The position numbers were made by a program, and so were the translations under genes. The notes beneath the pieces were generated by a model. It worked only from the letters and a program-made list of their open reading frames with translations, did no database searches and had not been told where the DNA came from. DNA of 64,000 bases from Adineta vaga. Lineage: Eukaryota; Rotifera. Of the stretch, positions 53,243 through 64,000 are shown in pieces; positions within the stretch are counted from its first letter, which is position 1, and every line of letters starts with the position of its first letter. The stretch is from contig CP075496.1 in NCBI GenBank assembly GCA_021613535.1, positions 7,068,001 to 7,132,000 of the forward strand. Reading direction: 5' to 3'.

Positions 53243-53395
53243 CTACATAATTTGACAATGATGATGTTTTTTCTTTTTTTTCCTACGTGTAATGTCATTA
53301 TCAAACTGAGCAGCATTCAAAGAAAGTTTTGAACGAGATTTCTCTTTTGATATTACTTGTATTCGTTTTATTCGACGAACCAAATCGAAAAAGAT
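53243..53395 (-). CDS. Alternative distal last exon of Rap1, CAAX box C-Q-I-M
   Basis: A T-rich acceptor (TTTTCTTTAG) opens an exon in the same phase as the normal last exon. It reads I-F-F-D-L-V-R-R-I-K-R where the proximal exon reads [12 protein letters not shown]. It then diverges for about 35 residues and ends in five Lys, three His and C-Q-I-M before TAG. This is 50 aa with no stop. A CAAX box ending in Met is normally farnesylated, and the Lys run is a classic membrane-binding patch. Used in place of 53561-53755 it gives a 205-aa Rap. It lies 3' of the proximal exon, so choice would be by splicing and poly(A) site. The other reading is a leftover duplicated exon, but its intact frame and end motif argue against that. 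Confidence 0.7.
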   Translation of the reverse strand: MFFDLVRRIKRIQVISKEKSRSKLSLNAAQFDNDITRRKKKKKHHHCQIM

Positions 53396-53560
53396 CTAAA
53401 GAAAATATTCTCTGACTAGATACAAAAAGAAAACAATACCGCGTATCTGGATAATGAATAGATATGTAAAGAAAAAGAGATAAGAAGAAGAAGAAGAATA
53501 AGCCAGAAGAAAAGGAGAAAGTAGAAGAGCAATTGCCAAATGAGATGAGAAAGGGATGAC

Positions 53561-54549
53561 TTATAAAAGTGTACAGCAATTTTGTTTATCTCGTGAATTA
53601 TTAGATGATTGATTGGCTTGTAAATTATCGAAACCATTTTTGCCACTTGATGATGAATTGGGATTTCCTATTTGACCAGATGATTTACCTTTGGCTTTCT
53701 TATCTTTATTAACCGGTGTTCGTTTGTTTATTTGACGTACAAGATCAAAAAAGATCTAAATAGGTGTTTTGTTTAAGGATTGAATTATTTCAAGAAGGAT
53801 TAACTCATATCATGCAAAAGAAAAATAGAGAAATGCGACTAAATAAAAAAGAGATATTTACCTCATTCACATTAATTTTTTGTTTAGCTGATGTTTCAAG
53901 AAATGTAGAGCCCCAATTACGTGCTAGTGTTTGTCCAACTTCTTTTCCAACAACACGTTCATCTTCGAGATCACATTTATTTCCAACGAGAACCATGGGA
54001 ACCTAAATGAAAAGAAAGAATTGATGAACACTATCATGAAATCAATTAATCATCTTTACATCAGTCGTATCTTTCACTTTAAGAATTGTATCGCGTAAAT
54101 CAACAAGATCATTATATGTCGATTGAGCAGTTATTGAATAAACAAGTACAAAACCTTGACCATTTTTCATATACAAATCTCGCATAGCCGTAAATTGTTC
54201 CTAAAAAAGAACGTATTTATAAGAATTATCAAGACTCATCACTTACTGTGCCAGCAGTATCCAAAATTTCACTGAAAAATAAATAATTAAAAAAACACTC
54301 CTCAAATAGTAATATCTATCAGATTGAATTCACTTACAGCATACATTGTTGGCCATCAACTTCGACTTGTTTTCGATAACTATCTTCAATCTATTGAAAA
54401 ATTCATAATCAATTCCGAATATTCTTTTTTTTTTGATAACTTACTGTTGGATCGTATTTCTCAACGAATAATCCTTGAACGAATTGCACAGTCAATGCTG
54501 ATTTACCAACACCACCACTACCAAGTACAACAATTTTGTATTCACGCAT
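53561..54549 (-). CDS. RAP1: Rap1 small GTPase (isoform with proximal last exon, CAAX C-T-L-L)
   Basis: Six exons (54549-54445, 54390-54338, 54271-54247, 54200-54060, 54002-53862, 53755-53561) give 219 aa. G1 is G-S-G-G-V-G-K-S. The effector loop Y-D-P-T-I-E-D-S-Y is that of Rap/Ras. G3 is D-T-A-G-T-E-Q-F, with the Thr at position 61 that marks Rap rather than Ras. G4 is [11 protein letters not shown] and G5 is E-T-S-A-K. The protein cycles GDP/GTP and controls integrin and cadherin adhesion. The tail after R-T-P-V-N-K is about 35 residues longer than vertebrate Rap1 (184 aa), Ser/Asn-rich, and ends C-C-T-L-L. Leu at the last position predicts geranylgeranylation. A minus-strand AATAAA at 53367-53372 lies inside the distal alternative exon. 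Confidence 0.95.
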
Positions 54550-54806
54550 GTTGATTATTGTCTGTTTAAGTATGTTAAATTAAAAAAACACCACGTAGAT
54601 TTAATCTAAAAACAACAGAAAGAATGGAACTCAGCTATTTTTCTCTCTCGTTTAATTCCCTGAATAAAAACAGCAAGAACAAGAACAACGACAGCAAAGG
54701 ACATCAATTGACATAAAATAGAAAATACTAATCTCAATTACGCATTGAAATACATACAAATTAGCTTTAAAATAAGAGAAAAACAAATAAATTGAATTCT
54801 TTTTTT

Positions 54807-57272
54807 TTATGGTCGAAAGTTCCATAATTTAACACTGCCATCGAACGAACCCGACACAATCATATAATCATTAAAAGAAAGACACGTAACACCATCTGTA
54901 TGATTTTTTAATGTACATAATCGAACACCCGTTCGAATATCCCAAACCTAAACAAACACAAAAAAAGAAACTTTTTTGTTATTAAACTTCTAAAACAAAG
55001 TGTTCTTTTGTTCTTTCTTTCTTCAAAATGGAGGTACAAAACATTTCCAATCTATTTTCAAGACGAATAATCACAAACATCTTTGAAAATATGTAATCAT
55101 GCATATTTTTCTGAATGTGTTTCACTCTCTTGTAATTCATCTGGAATAATAGACATAAAACTTGGAGAGAACAAAAAAACAAAGTTTCTCTTTACACTTC
55201 ATTATTTATCCAAATAACTTAGCGTAGAAAATGAAATCTTCGACTAGTAATATATATTTATATACGTATTTATTCTTACTTTAATTGTCTTATCATCTGC
55301 TCCACTGACTACACGCCAACTGTCTGCTTTTAATGCTCGTATTACACCCCGATGACCTTCTTTTGATATCCAATCAATTTTTTGACAGCATTCACCTGTA
55401 GATAAATGCCAAAAACGTATATCATAATCCAAACTACCCGAAACAATTAGATCTTGTTCTTGATCAAAATAAAGACATGTTACAGAACCATTATGAGCTG
55501 ATAATGTTCGTAAGCATATCCCATCTGAATAACGCCAAATCTAAACAATTTTCCATTAGTTTTAATAAACGTTTTCTTTCATCTATACTTTAATCGTTTT
55601 ATCTGTTGATCCGGATACAATATAATCGCAATTGAATTGAACACAAAGTACTTTATCTGTATGATCACTAGAAAGAGAAAAATAATGATTTGTTTTTCTA
55701 CCTATAATATAAACATACCTTAATGTCCGTAAACATACACCATTAATTAAATTCCAAATTTTTACAGAATTATCATGACTACCACTCACACAAATATCAT
55801 CGCGAACAACAAGACAACGAACTGTATCTGTATGACCAAGTAACGTTAATTTACATGCACATTTCGACCAAGTTTGATTAATTGATATACTCCATACCTA
55901 AATATATTCATAGATATTGATAAGAAAAGAAACTTTCTTTTATTACTTTGATACTATGATCATTCGATCCGCTCACTAATCGTACTTCATTCGTTCCATC
56001 AACATGTAAACATCTGACACTACGTGAATGACCAACTAAAGTAATAATTTCATCGGTCGTATTCATATTCCATCTGTAAACAAAAACATAATGAAACAAA
56101 TTTCATTATTTCATATGACTTTTAAATAGATTTACACTTTTATTGTACCATCAGTACAACCACTGATAATTGTTTGACTATCAAACTGAACACAAGATAC
56201 TCCTAAAAGCATATTTTATCTTTCTTTCTTATAGATTAGATTGTGTGTATATACCTTCAACATGACCATGAAATGTTTTAACATCACATCGTCCATTTAG
56301 CCACCGAGAACGAAGACGATATCGTTCGATAAAGATTTTTTTCCACTAAAAACAGAATTTTGAGTTTGTAATAGAGTGAGGTTTTATTCGATTTATTCTA
56401 CCTGTGCTTTTTTCTGTTCATTCGTATGCAATTCAATTTGTTGTTGATCGAGTAAAGTTGATGAAAATGACCATTTTTTTTGTTGTGCCAATTGTCGCCA
56501 TAATTCAGGATGAGAACATAAATAATACCATAATTTATTTACACGAGAACATTGCGCTAATGATACTATAGAATAATAAATAAAAAGATTTAATTTCATA
56601 TAAAATACATTGAATTTCAAATCAACCTGGATCGAGTAAAGAAAGAATATGAAAAGATATATCATATGGTAATTGTGCCAATGGATCTGAACAATCTGAT
56701 GAACAATCTCGATGCCAATTATCAGCGATCAAAAGTGATAGTAGATGCCATTGTGAACTCGAACAAGAATTCTAAAGTATCAAAGAAAAATATATATTTT
56801 TCCGAATATGATATCAAAGATCTTATTTCCTGCAACTCGATTTTCTTTTTTTTATTCTAATAACACATGAAAATCTTCGGAAAAATTCATTGAATACACT
56901 TACAATTAATTCCCTTAGTAATGTTTCTTTCTGTCGATCATTAAGTTGATTAAACCATTCGACAACTTTCTAGAAGAATGAACAACAATTTATTTATTCT
57001 TCATAAGAGCAACAAAATCTTCTTACCACAAGTTCAGATGAAAATACAGATTTTTCATATACTATTTGCTGATTATTCGTTTCATTAGTTACTAATGGTA
57101 CACGATGATCTGCTTGAGAATCGACATGAATTTTTTTTTCATCATTCGACGATGATGATGATGAGATTACAGGATAATCATCATCAATACTATGATGACG
57201 TTTAAATCGACTATTGAGAACACTTGTAAGACTGCTTAATGCATTATCAGACTTGCTTAATGATGCACGCAT
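54807..57272 (-). CDS. F-box/WD40 repeat protein (CDC4/FBXW7-like SCF substrate receptor)
   Basis: Eleven exons (57272-57027, 56969-56904, 56771-56627, 56565-56402, 56345-56255, 56202-56136, 56073-55947, 55897-55719, 55667-55589, 55540-55280, 54947-54807) give 521 aa. A Ser/Asp-rich N-terminus is followed by a helical linker (W-F-N-Q-L-N-D-R-Q-K), an F-box (L-A-Q-L-P-Y-D-I-S-F-H-I-L-S-L-L-D-P) and seven WD repeats, each with a G-H/N-H start and an I-K-V-W or V-K-L-W end. In such proteins the F-box binds Skp1 and the propeller binds phosphorylated substrates for ubiquitination. Closest by architecture are FBXW7, beta-TrCP and Met30; I cannot decide between them by eye. The ATG at 57272 is the first true ATG in frame. 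Confidence 0.9.
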
Positions 57273-57614
57273 GAAGATAAACAAAACAAGCCGATCAAAT
57301 AAGACAAGCTATTGATAGAACAAAAGACACAAAGACACGATTAATAAATAAACAAGAGAACCTATCACTATTTTACCGAATGAATTTTTTTGTCTGTTCA
57401 AGTAGAATTGAAAACGAAAAAAACTTATTGAAAATAAAAAAAAATATTTATTTTAATCGCAATTCGATGATTATTTTTTCATTCTTAAATAAAAATAATT
57501 TTCAACTAGCGACATCTAACATACTCACATTTTTACCGTACATTTCAAACATAGAATAAAATCTCTTTTCTATCACAATGCAACTCAGCTATAGTAAGAT
57601 TTTCTTTGGAATCA

Positions 57615-59681
57615 ATGGATTTTTTAATGTTAAATTTAGGTGTTTTCTTGTTTATTAATCTAATCAGTATATCTTCTGCGCTCGTCTGTCCAATTTATTT
57701 ACCTAGTGAACAACATTCTTCACAACAACGTTTAATCAAATCATGTCAAACAGATTGTATATTTGTATCATCAGAAGAAAAACAAAATGCTTGTCTTGGA
57801 ATTTATTATAATTCATCGGGAAATATATTCATCAAACAATTAGCTAGTATTCATAGTGATCAACAATGTTCAATGTCTAAACAATGTTTACTTGAAATGG
57901 ATTTATTGAATAGTGAAATATTTACTTGCTGTTGTTCAACTAATAATTGTACATTGAATTGGACAAGTCTTTCCACAATGACAACATTGCGTTCGAATAT
58001 AATCAATTCTACGACAATAAAAAATGTTCTTATTATTCATCATGAACATTTTTCATGGAGATTATTTCTAATAATATTTAGTTTCATGATGATTATTATT
58101 CTAATCACGTTTATATTTAGTCTATGGAAGTCATTGAAAACAAGGAATGAGAAGAAAAATAATACATCATTTCTTAAATCACCGTCATTATCATCGTCAT
58201 TGTTAATGGAACAATTATTTTTCTCTGCACAACAGATAGTTATGGGTAAAAATAGTATCGTTTATAAAGCTATTTTTGATAATGATTATGTTGCTATGAA
58301 AGTTTATCAACAATCAAATATACTCATGTGGAAAAATGAGGTTACCTTACTTCAATCAATTAAACATGAAAATATTATCAAGTATGCTACATCTAGTAAA
58401 CAAAATCTTCACATCTAGTCTATACTGAGTCAGAAGGAATTGTAGGAAATTATGTCTCATTCATTCAAGAAACAAAACAAGTAATCATCTATAAGCAAAT
58501 ATCTCGAATTAACGAATACCTTTCCATACCACGATAGAGTAGATAGATAATCCTTATGTTTGTGAAAATATCTTTGTTCATCGTATCAAAAAAAAAACAA
58601 TCTAATGTGTTATATATTATATTCTCGACAGAAAAAAAAAGAAATGACTTACTACTATTTTAGATGAATCGAAGTTGACACGTGACAGACCATATCAGTA
58701 TTTCTACAAACACTGAAATGTATCAATTTGACATACATCATAACCTTGTTCTTTTCTCCTTTTTCTCTCTCCTTCTGAAAGAGAAAATGTTATCTTGTCT
58801 TTTTTTTATTCTCTTATCTACATTGAATAATTTACAATATTCTTTTCAGGATTCTCTCAGAAGGTCAATACAGTTCAAATTTATATCTTCTATCACCTTA
58901 TTACGAGAATGGTACACTTCAATCCTATCTACGTACATCAAATCGAACATTAACCATCAATCAATGTTTAAGATTTTCACATTCACTCGCATCAGCTGTA
59001 GCTTATTTACATACGGGACAAAATAACACTCAGTTGTCTATTGTTCATCGTGATATTAAATCATCGAATATTCTTATATCCAAAGATGAATTCAATGTTT
59101 GTTTAGCTGATTTTGGTGTCGCAACAATACTTCCTCAATTATTAACTGAAAAACATTTTGTACAAATTGGTACAATGCGTTACATGGCACCGGAATTACT
59201 TGAAGGTGTCATTACTTATACACATGATGCTTTATACAGTGTAGACATGTATGCCTTGGCATTAGTTTTATGGGAGATATTAACACAATGTGATGGTTAT
59301 TCAATGACAGGTAAAGATAAGAAGAAGAAGAAGAAGAAGAGAAGATTTCTATATACTTTGATTTATTTCAAGTATATCAACCACCATATGAAGAATATCT
59401 AACAAATGATCTCGAGAGAACTTCTTTTGCTAGTCAATTATATGATATGGTTGTAATGCGTGGATTACGACCTACTTTCCCTCAACAAATCAAAGATAAA
59501 GAACATAATCTGGTTCGTAATGTATTTTTTATATTTTATATTATTTATCTTCTTTTTGTAGTTAATGAATGAATTGTGTTCATTAATTGATGCTTGTTGG
59601 ACAACTGATGCGGATATACGTATGAAAGCACAAGCGCTTACATTCAAACTCAATCAATTGATGTCACCCAAAACAGAATAA
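57615..59681 (+). CDS. Activin/BMP type II-like receptor serine/threonine kinase
   Basis: Four exons, 57615-58381, 58850-59310, 59373-59512 and 59562-59681, give 495 aa. The signal peptide (M-D-F-L-M-L-N-L-G-V-F-L-F) leads into a Cys-rich three-finger-type ectodomain ending with a C-C-C-S-T-N-N-C box. One membrane helix follows, then a kinase domain with V-A-M-K (ATP Lys), H-R-D-I-K-S-S-N, A-D-F-G and M-A-P-E-L-L-E-G. V-D-M-Y-A-L-A-L-V-L-W-E and M-R-G-L-R-P-T match ActRII/BMPR2. There is no GS box, so it is type II and not type I. It should bind a TGF-beta ligand and phosphorylate a type I receptor. Apart from the 468-bp intron 58382-58849 the introns are short. The first ATG in frame is at 57615. 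Confidence 0.92.
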
Positions 59682-60092
59682 AGTTGATCTACTTTTTTTG
59701 AAATTTCTATGTTTTCTTTTCTATTGATAAACTTCGTGCCATTCGATTAATTCTAGTCAGATAATCGATGATTCTCATATATTGTTTATTATTATTATTT
59801 TTTGTAATGTTCATTTCATTTCTCTTGTTGCTCATTTAGATACTTTTATTTTCTTCTTCTTCTTGTTATCATATTCATTATCATTTGGATAATGATGAGA
59901 TCTAATGAAAATTTTCTGTTGCTTACTACCAACTTATTTCATAATAAAATATTGATCGTTTACTATTTGTAAACGATTAACATGATATCGATAGATTTGC
60001 AAGTATATTTATGATTGGTCAATGTTGAAAACCAACTAGGTAATTATATACATAATAAGATGTACTAGACTTTCATTCTCATTTATGCTATT
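59682..60092. other. Intergenic region between receptor kinase and GNAT gene
   Basis: Contains short ATT and TTC runs. No gene seen. Confidence 0.5.
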
Positions 60093-60644
60093 ATGTTATT
60101 TCGTATTATTCAAGTTGATCATTCACGTCTTTTAGAATTCGATAACATATCGATAGCATTTGAAATTCATTCTATTTATGATGTTATCGATGACAACGAT
60201 AAAATAGAACTTATTGAACGACCTGTTAATCAACCTTATATCAAAGATTATGATCAATTGAACATAGATCCATCCGAATCATGGTCCACTATGGATACAA
60301 CGAATTGGGGAATTTTTCTTGCTCTCGATGAAACACAAGATGACAAACCTATAGGTGGTGCTATTGTAATGATGCCAGAATGTGCATTATATGATTTACG
60401 TGTCGCACCTTCTCATCGTCATTCTGGTGTTGGTAAAGCTTTATTTAAACAAGCTGTTGAATGGGCAAAACAGCAAGGCAAAACAACACGAATGAGTATT
60501 GAAACACAAAATACAAATGTATCTGCATGTTTATTCTATGTTGCAATGGGAGCAAAACTAGATAATATTGATCGAAATGCTTATTCACATGATGAACAAG
60601 TCAAACATGAAATTCGATTGAATTGGTATGTTGATTTAAAATAA
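60093..60644 (+). CDS. GNAT acetyltransferase similar to streptothricin acetyltransferases; candidate horizontal transfer
   Basis: A single exon of 183 aa without introns, unusual in this window. The fold is GNAT: acetyl-CoA loop H-R-H-S-G-V-G-K-A-L, then the strand I-E-T-Q-N-T-N-V-S-A-C and F-Y-V-A-M-G-A-K-L. The upstream segment F-E-I-H-S-I-Y-D-V...Y-I-K-D-Y and the D-N-I-D-R-N-A-Y...W-Y end match, as I recall it, the bacterial SatA/Nat-type family (E-T-Q-x-N-N-V-x-A-C, I-D-x-x-x-Y). Those enzymes acetylate the beta-lysine amine of streptothricin, but relatives with other amine substrates exist, so the substrate here is unknown. Codon use looks like its neighbours, suggesting an old, adapted transfer. 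A eukaryotic N-acetyltransferase remains the alternative. Confidence 0.82.
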   Translation: MLFRIIQVDHSRLLEFDNISIAFEIHSIYDVIDDNDKIELIERPVNQPYIKDYDQLNIDPSESWSTMDTTNWGIFLALDETQDDKPIGGAIVMMPECALYDLRVAPSHRHSGVGKALFKQAVEWAKQQGKTTRMSIETQNTNVSACLFYVAMGAKLDNIDRNAYSHDEQVKHEIRLNWYVDLK

Positions 60645-60978
60645 TAAGCTATAAACTTTACATCATGTTACAGTTACAGAATTCAATATAAACATTCGTT
60701 TTTTCGACTGAGTTATACGTAACATCATAAATTTTGAACACATCTTATGAACTTTCATATTATATATGATTAATAATAATTTATTTGATGTTTTGCTCTC
60801 GTAAGACAAATATCTTATAAGCATGATCAAAATACTACATCCGATTTTCTTTTGTTTATAGAAATTAATTATTTAAAACGTTCAACTCACATCTAAATAA
60901 TTATCATACAATGTACTAAAACATACATCATAACCTTTATAACAAATAATAACAATACAAATAATTTTATATTTACAT
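60645..60978. other. Intergenic region between converging genes
   Basis: About 330 bp of AT-rich DNA. No gene seen. Confidence 0.5.
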
Positions 60979-62280
60979 TTACGGACTTGCACGTGACATA
61001 TCGTTTCCATTCAGTTGATTGTTTGTTAGAGCTAATAGAGATATTTGTTCTTTTGCTTTTGATGATTTTCTCAGTCGTAAATTACGTCTGATGGTTGATC
61101 GAATTTGGTGTGATGAGATATAATATATATAAAAAGCCGTAATAAAATTAATATAATAGGATAAACGAGTGATTTGTAGAAATAAATGTTCTTGAGCAAG
61201 TCGATATTTATCTTTTACTGCATTATGTGCAATAACAGAATAAACAAATTGAATACCATATGGAATTGAAGAGATAGAATTAGCCATTGCTTGCAAAACA
61301 ATCATCTAAAATGAAATATTATCAAATGAAATATTTGTAAACACAATTTTTGAAATTTTTACTGATGTCATTTGACGTTCGAGTCGTTTAATTCGACTTG
61401 TTTTCTTCATCATTCGTAAATTTTTTTGTGTTTCAATTGTAAATGATATAAATATGATTAATGGCAATGCAAAATACAAGACAGGATTAACGAAATAAGC
61501 AAAATAATTGTAATATTTTTGATTCCATATGTAACAAACAAGACGTATAGGATTACCCATAGGTACAAGATTAAAATATAGAAAGTTTGGAAGAGCAAAG
61601 CAAAGCCAAATAACAATATTGATAATCAAAAATCGATGTGCTAATTTAAAAGAACTCCATTGACGAAAATTAATGGAACGCGAAGTACAAGCATAACGAT
61701 CAAAAACAGCCAAACATCGACAACCGAGTGATGTATAAGCTGAAAATGTAATTCTATCGAATGAAAACAAAATAGAGTTGGATATTTAAGTATTCAATGA
61801 TTAGAAAAGTTTTCTTTTCACGTTTGAAACAATGAAAAAAGAATTACGTCAGAAGAACATCAAAGTTTTTCAGTATCATTACATAGCTTATTTGCATGAA
61901 AATATCTATTATATACAATTGAAATCTATCTATCAAGTTCAATATGTTTAGATCAATTAATTGTTGTCCCGCTATGTAGAGCTAAATATTTCTACTTACA
62001 AATAATAACGAATTTGACATCCAATAGTTGTCCATGATGCTGGATCAAAATCGAATCCTTCGGCTAATACGCGTAAAAAGAGAGCTACCAATAAATGAAT
62101 AACATCAAATATACTAGATACAATAACAAATCGTGAACAAGGACTTTTTCGATAACGATGTCGAGTGAAAAGCCATAAATTCATCGATGATCCATAAAGA
62201 CCAGCTAGTAGCATAAATGAACCAAGATAAATATTAAGACCTTTTCCGATTGCTGTAAGTTGTTCTATTGTCAGTGCCAT
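60979..62280 (-). CDS. Rhodopsin-like G-protein-coupled receptor
   Basis: Three exons, 62280-62000, 61753-61363 and 61305-60979, give 332 aa with about seven hydrophobic helices. TM1 has F-M-L-L-A-G-L-Y-G-S-S-M-N-L (Asn 1.50 type). TM3 ends in the D-R-Y motif as V-F-D-R-Y-A-C-T-S-R, after a Cys (I-G-C-Q-I) that can pair with ECL2. TM4 has the conserved Trp (V-I-W-L-C-F-A-L-P). TM7 lacks a clean N-P-x-x-Y; it reads N-F-I-T-A-F-Y-I-Y. Intracellular loop 3 is basic (R-I-K-R-L-E-R-Q). The family (peptide or amine) cannot be set. Large divergent class-A receptor families of this kind are common in small invertebrates. Confidence 0.85.
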
Positions 62281-64000
62281 TCTACAAGAAAAAGAAGAAA
62301 ATTTTCTTACTTATTACAAAATTTTATTGGATGTTTGTTGATTTTTTATTTAGGAACATTAGAATAAAGCACGCATAGAACAAAATACTCTATATGTAAA
62401 GAAAATAATCAGAGCAAAAAATATTTCTTTTAGCAAACATTTTAGACGTTAGTGAACAAGATAAATTAGAATCTAAGAATCATAATAATTCAAGTAGATC
62501 ATTCGATGATTAGATATGCTTTATCTTTTTCTCTATAGTTTAATAATGAGTGCATTTAAATTCATAGAGAAATTAATAGAGTAGAACACCTTCGTGTGGA
62601 AATGTAGCATAAGAAGTATTCAAGAAAATTACGGGTTATGGTAAAATGATCATCTCAGGTTCTCTTCGTTCATTGTAAGATAGAAGTTGCGAGAAAAATA
62701 AAGGAAAGAGTCTAATAATGTTTGTGCGAGATACTACTTGCATTCATGGGTTCCTGGTAGTTAGGCAGTAAAAAGTTTTGAAATAGATTTTTAATTTAAT
62801 CTAAGAAGTACTCATTCTCTATTTTGCTCTTTACATCTGAACATACAAAAATAGACTACGATAAGAAATTTCGATGTCAGATGGCGAAAATTATTCAATT
62901 ACAAGCAAATAACATGTATTATAAAATAATAATTTGAATAGATAAGAATAAATTATATGCAAAACTAGACGCTCTCAAATATCAATGAGAAATTAAATAT
63001 GTCATAACCTGTATATAAACAATGTCTTGAACAGATTATTTTCTTTATAGAACAAAACAGAATTATGTGTTTTCATTCGATCTTTGAAAAACATTCATGG
63101 ATAACATATCAGTCAAGCTGAAGAAATACTATAAGTTCAAAATTGAGAAAAGATTTTAATGTATAACATGTTTGAAAGAAAAACACATTAAAAATACCTA
63201 AGAACAGACAATACAAATTATTAACGGTAATAATTTTCTTACTGACACGTTCCTGATTTTTATTATGTTATTTAGTAAAAGAATTACTCACAGTTGAATA
63301 AATTCGGATAGATATTATATGAATATTTAACTATGGGATCTGTAGATCAGGATGTGGGTGTTATCTACGAAATACTACATTTAACATAAATACTTATGAT
63401 TTAATCATAGAAATAGTATGTTTTTATATTTTGTGACGTGATGCTTGCAAATAAGTTCTTTGATTACATGTTTGTCAGACTAAAAAGAAGTGAAAGAACT
63501 ATGATGATGACCTACTTTTTTTCAAAGAATATTCTGAACAGAACTATTCAAGCAAAGAATGTCTCTAATAAATACAATTTTATCATAGTAATTTACGGAA
63601 ACAACTAAAATAAATGTAATAATTCATAACTTATATATAGATTTTCTTCCGTCTATAATCTCACATTCATCATCTGACACCTATGTGTTTAAATCTTAGT
63701 TTCTATTTCAAAAGATCTGATCAGAGTACTCTTATAAATATATTTAATCATCTATTAGATCATATTCATAATCTTACATTAGACATGGTTGTATTTATGA
63801 TCAGTTTCGAGGCAAAAAACGAGGCAGGTTAATCTTTTCGCTTAATTCCATTTTAACTCTTATCACTATACACTGAATACTACCAAAGCAGATGTTCAAA
63901 TACTCAATAACATATGTCAATCATATATATATATATATAACAGACGATATATAATGTACATGTTTGAAAATTTTGAAAAAAGAATCTGTTATTCTGGTAA
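62281..64000. other. Intergenic region to the end of the window, no supported gene
   Basis: About 1.7 kb upstream of the receptor gene. No ORF with family similarity or splice logic on either strand. A (TA)n tract lies near 63924-63940. Confidence 0.55.

Noticed and set aside
57606-57614. Earlier start of the TGF-beta receptor at 57606
   Set aside because: That codon is TTG; the first ATG in frame is at 57615.

Overview
This is a eukaryotic nuclear window from a compact animal genome. It is AT-rich (about 30% GC by eye). Genes are dense on both strands and cut by many short introns, mostly 44-70 bp, with GTATGT/GTAAGT-type donors and T-rich acceptors ending TTTAG or TTCAG. The content is metazoan: a Gsx-type homeobox gene, an activin-type TGF-beta receptor, Rap1, condensin II subunit H2, ENTPD-type ectonucleotidases and a rhodopsin-like receptor. 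Near-identical paralogue patches that look like gene conversion, a candidate bacterial acetyltransferase and tiny introns together suggest a rotifer, most likely bdelloid. That assignment is inference. No CRISPR, operon or rRNA features are present, and I found no tRNA I could support.

Layout. 1-10 kb: the 3' end of a KDM4-like demethylase gene, a heparan sulfate 3-O-sulfotransferase (-), a U-box/pseudokinase protein (+) and a TDP2 paralogue that has lost catalytic residues (-). 10-22.5 kb: a cluster of single-pass membrane proteins. It holds four intact C-type-lectin genes, one dead copy and two orphan membrane proteins, and is interrupted by NCAPH2 (-). 23.7-28.3 kb: two nuclear genes on the minus strand, a CPSF6/7-like polyadenylation factor and an NSD-like PWWP protein without SET. 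29-34 kb: tandem ENTPD-type ectonucleotidases sharing near-identical blocks. 34-38 kb: a small secreted Cys-rich peptide and a Gsx homeobox gene (both -). 38-47.5 kb, all plus: spermidine synthase, an apparently active TDP2, a KAT2/GCN5 acetyltransferase and CDC6. 48-53 kb: a PPEF/rdgC phosphatase and a secreted PAN-like protein. 53-57.3 kb, minus: Rap1, with two alternative last exons, and an F-box/WD40 protein. 57.6-62.3 kb: a TGF-beta type II receptor, a streptothricin-acetyltransferase-like GNAT and a GPCR (-). 62.3-64 kb looks empty.

These are mostly unrelated housekeeping and signalling genes, not a pathway cluster. The exceptions are the lectin-receptor cluster and the ectonucleotidase pair, both tandem families. 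Most exon models below were built by hand from splice signals and keep frame throughout. Three junctions remain uncertain and are flagged.

The most notable observation is at 53.2-53.8 kb. The Rap1 gene has two consecutive terminal exons that start with almost the same residues but end in different CAAX boxes, C-T-L-L and C-Q-I-M. This predicts two isoforms carrying different lipid anchors.
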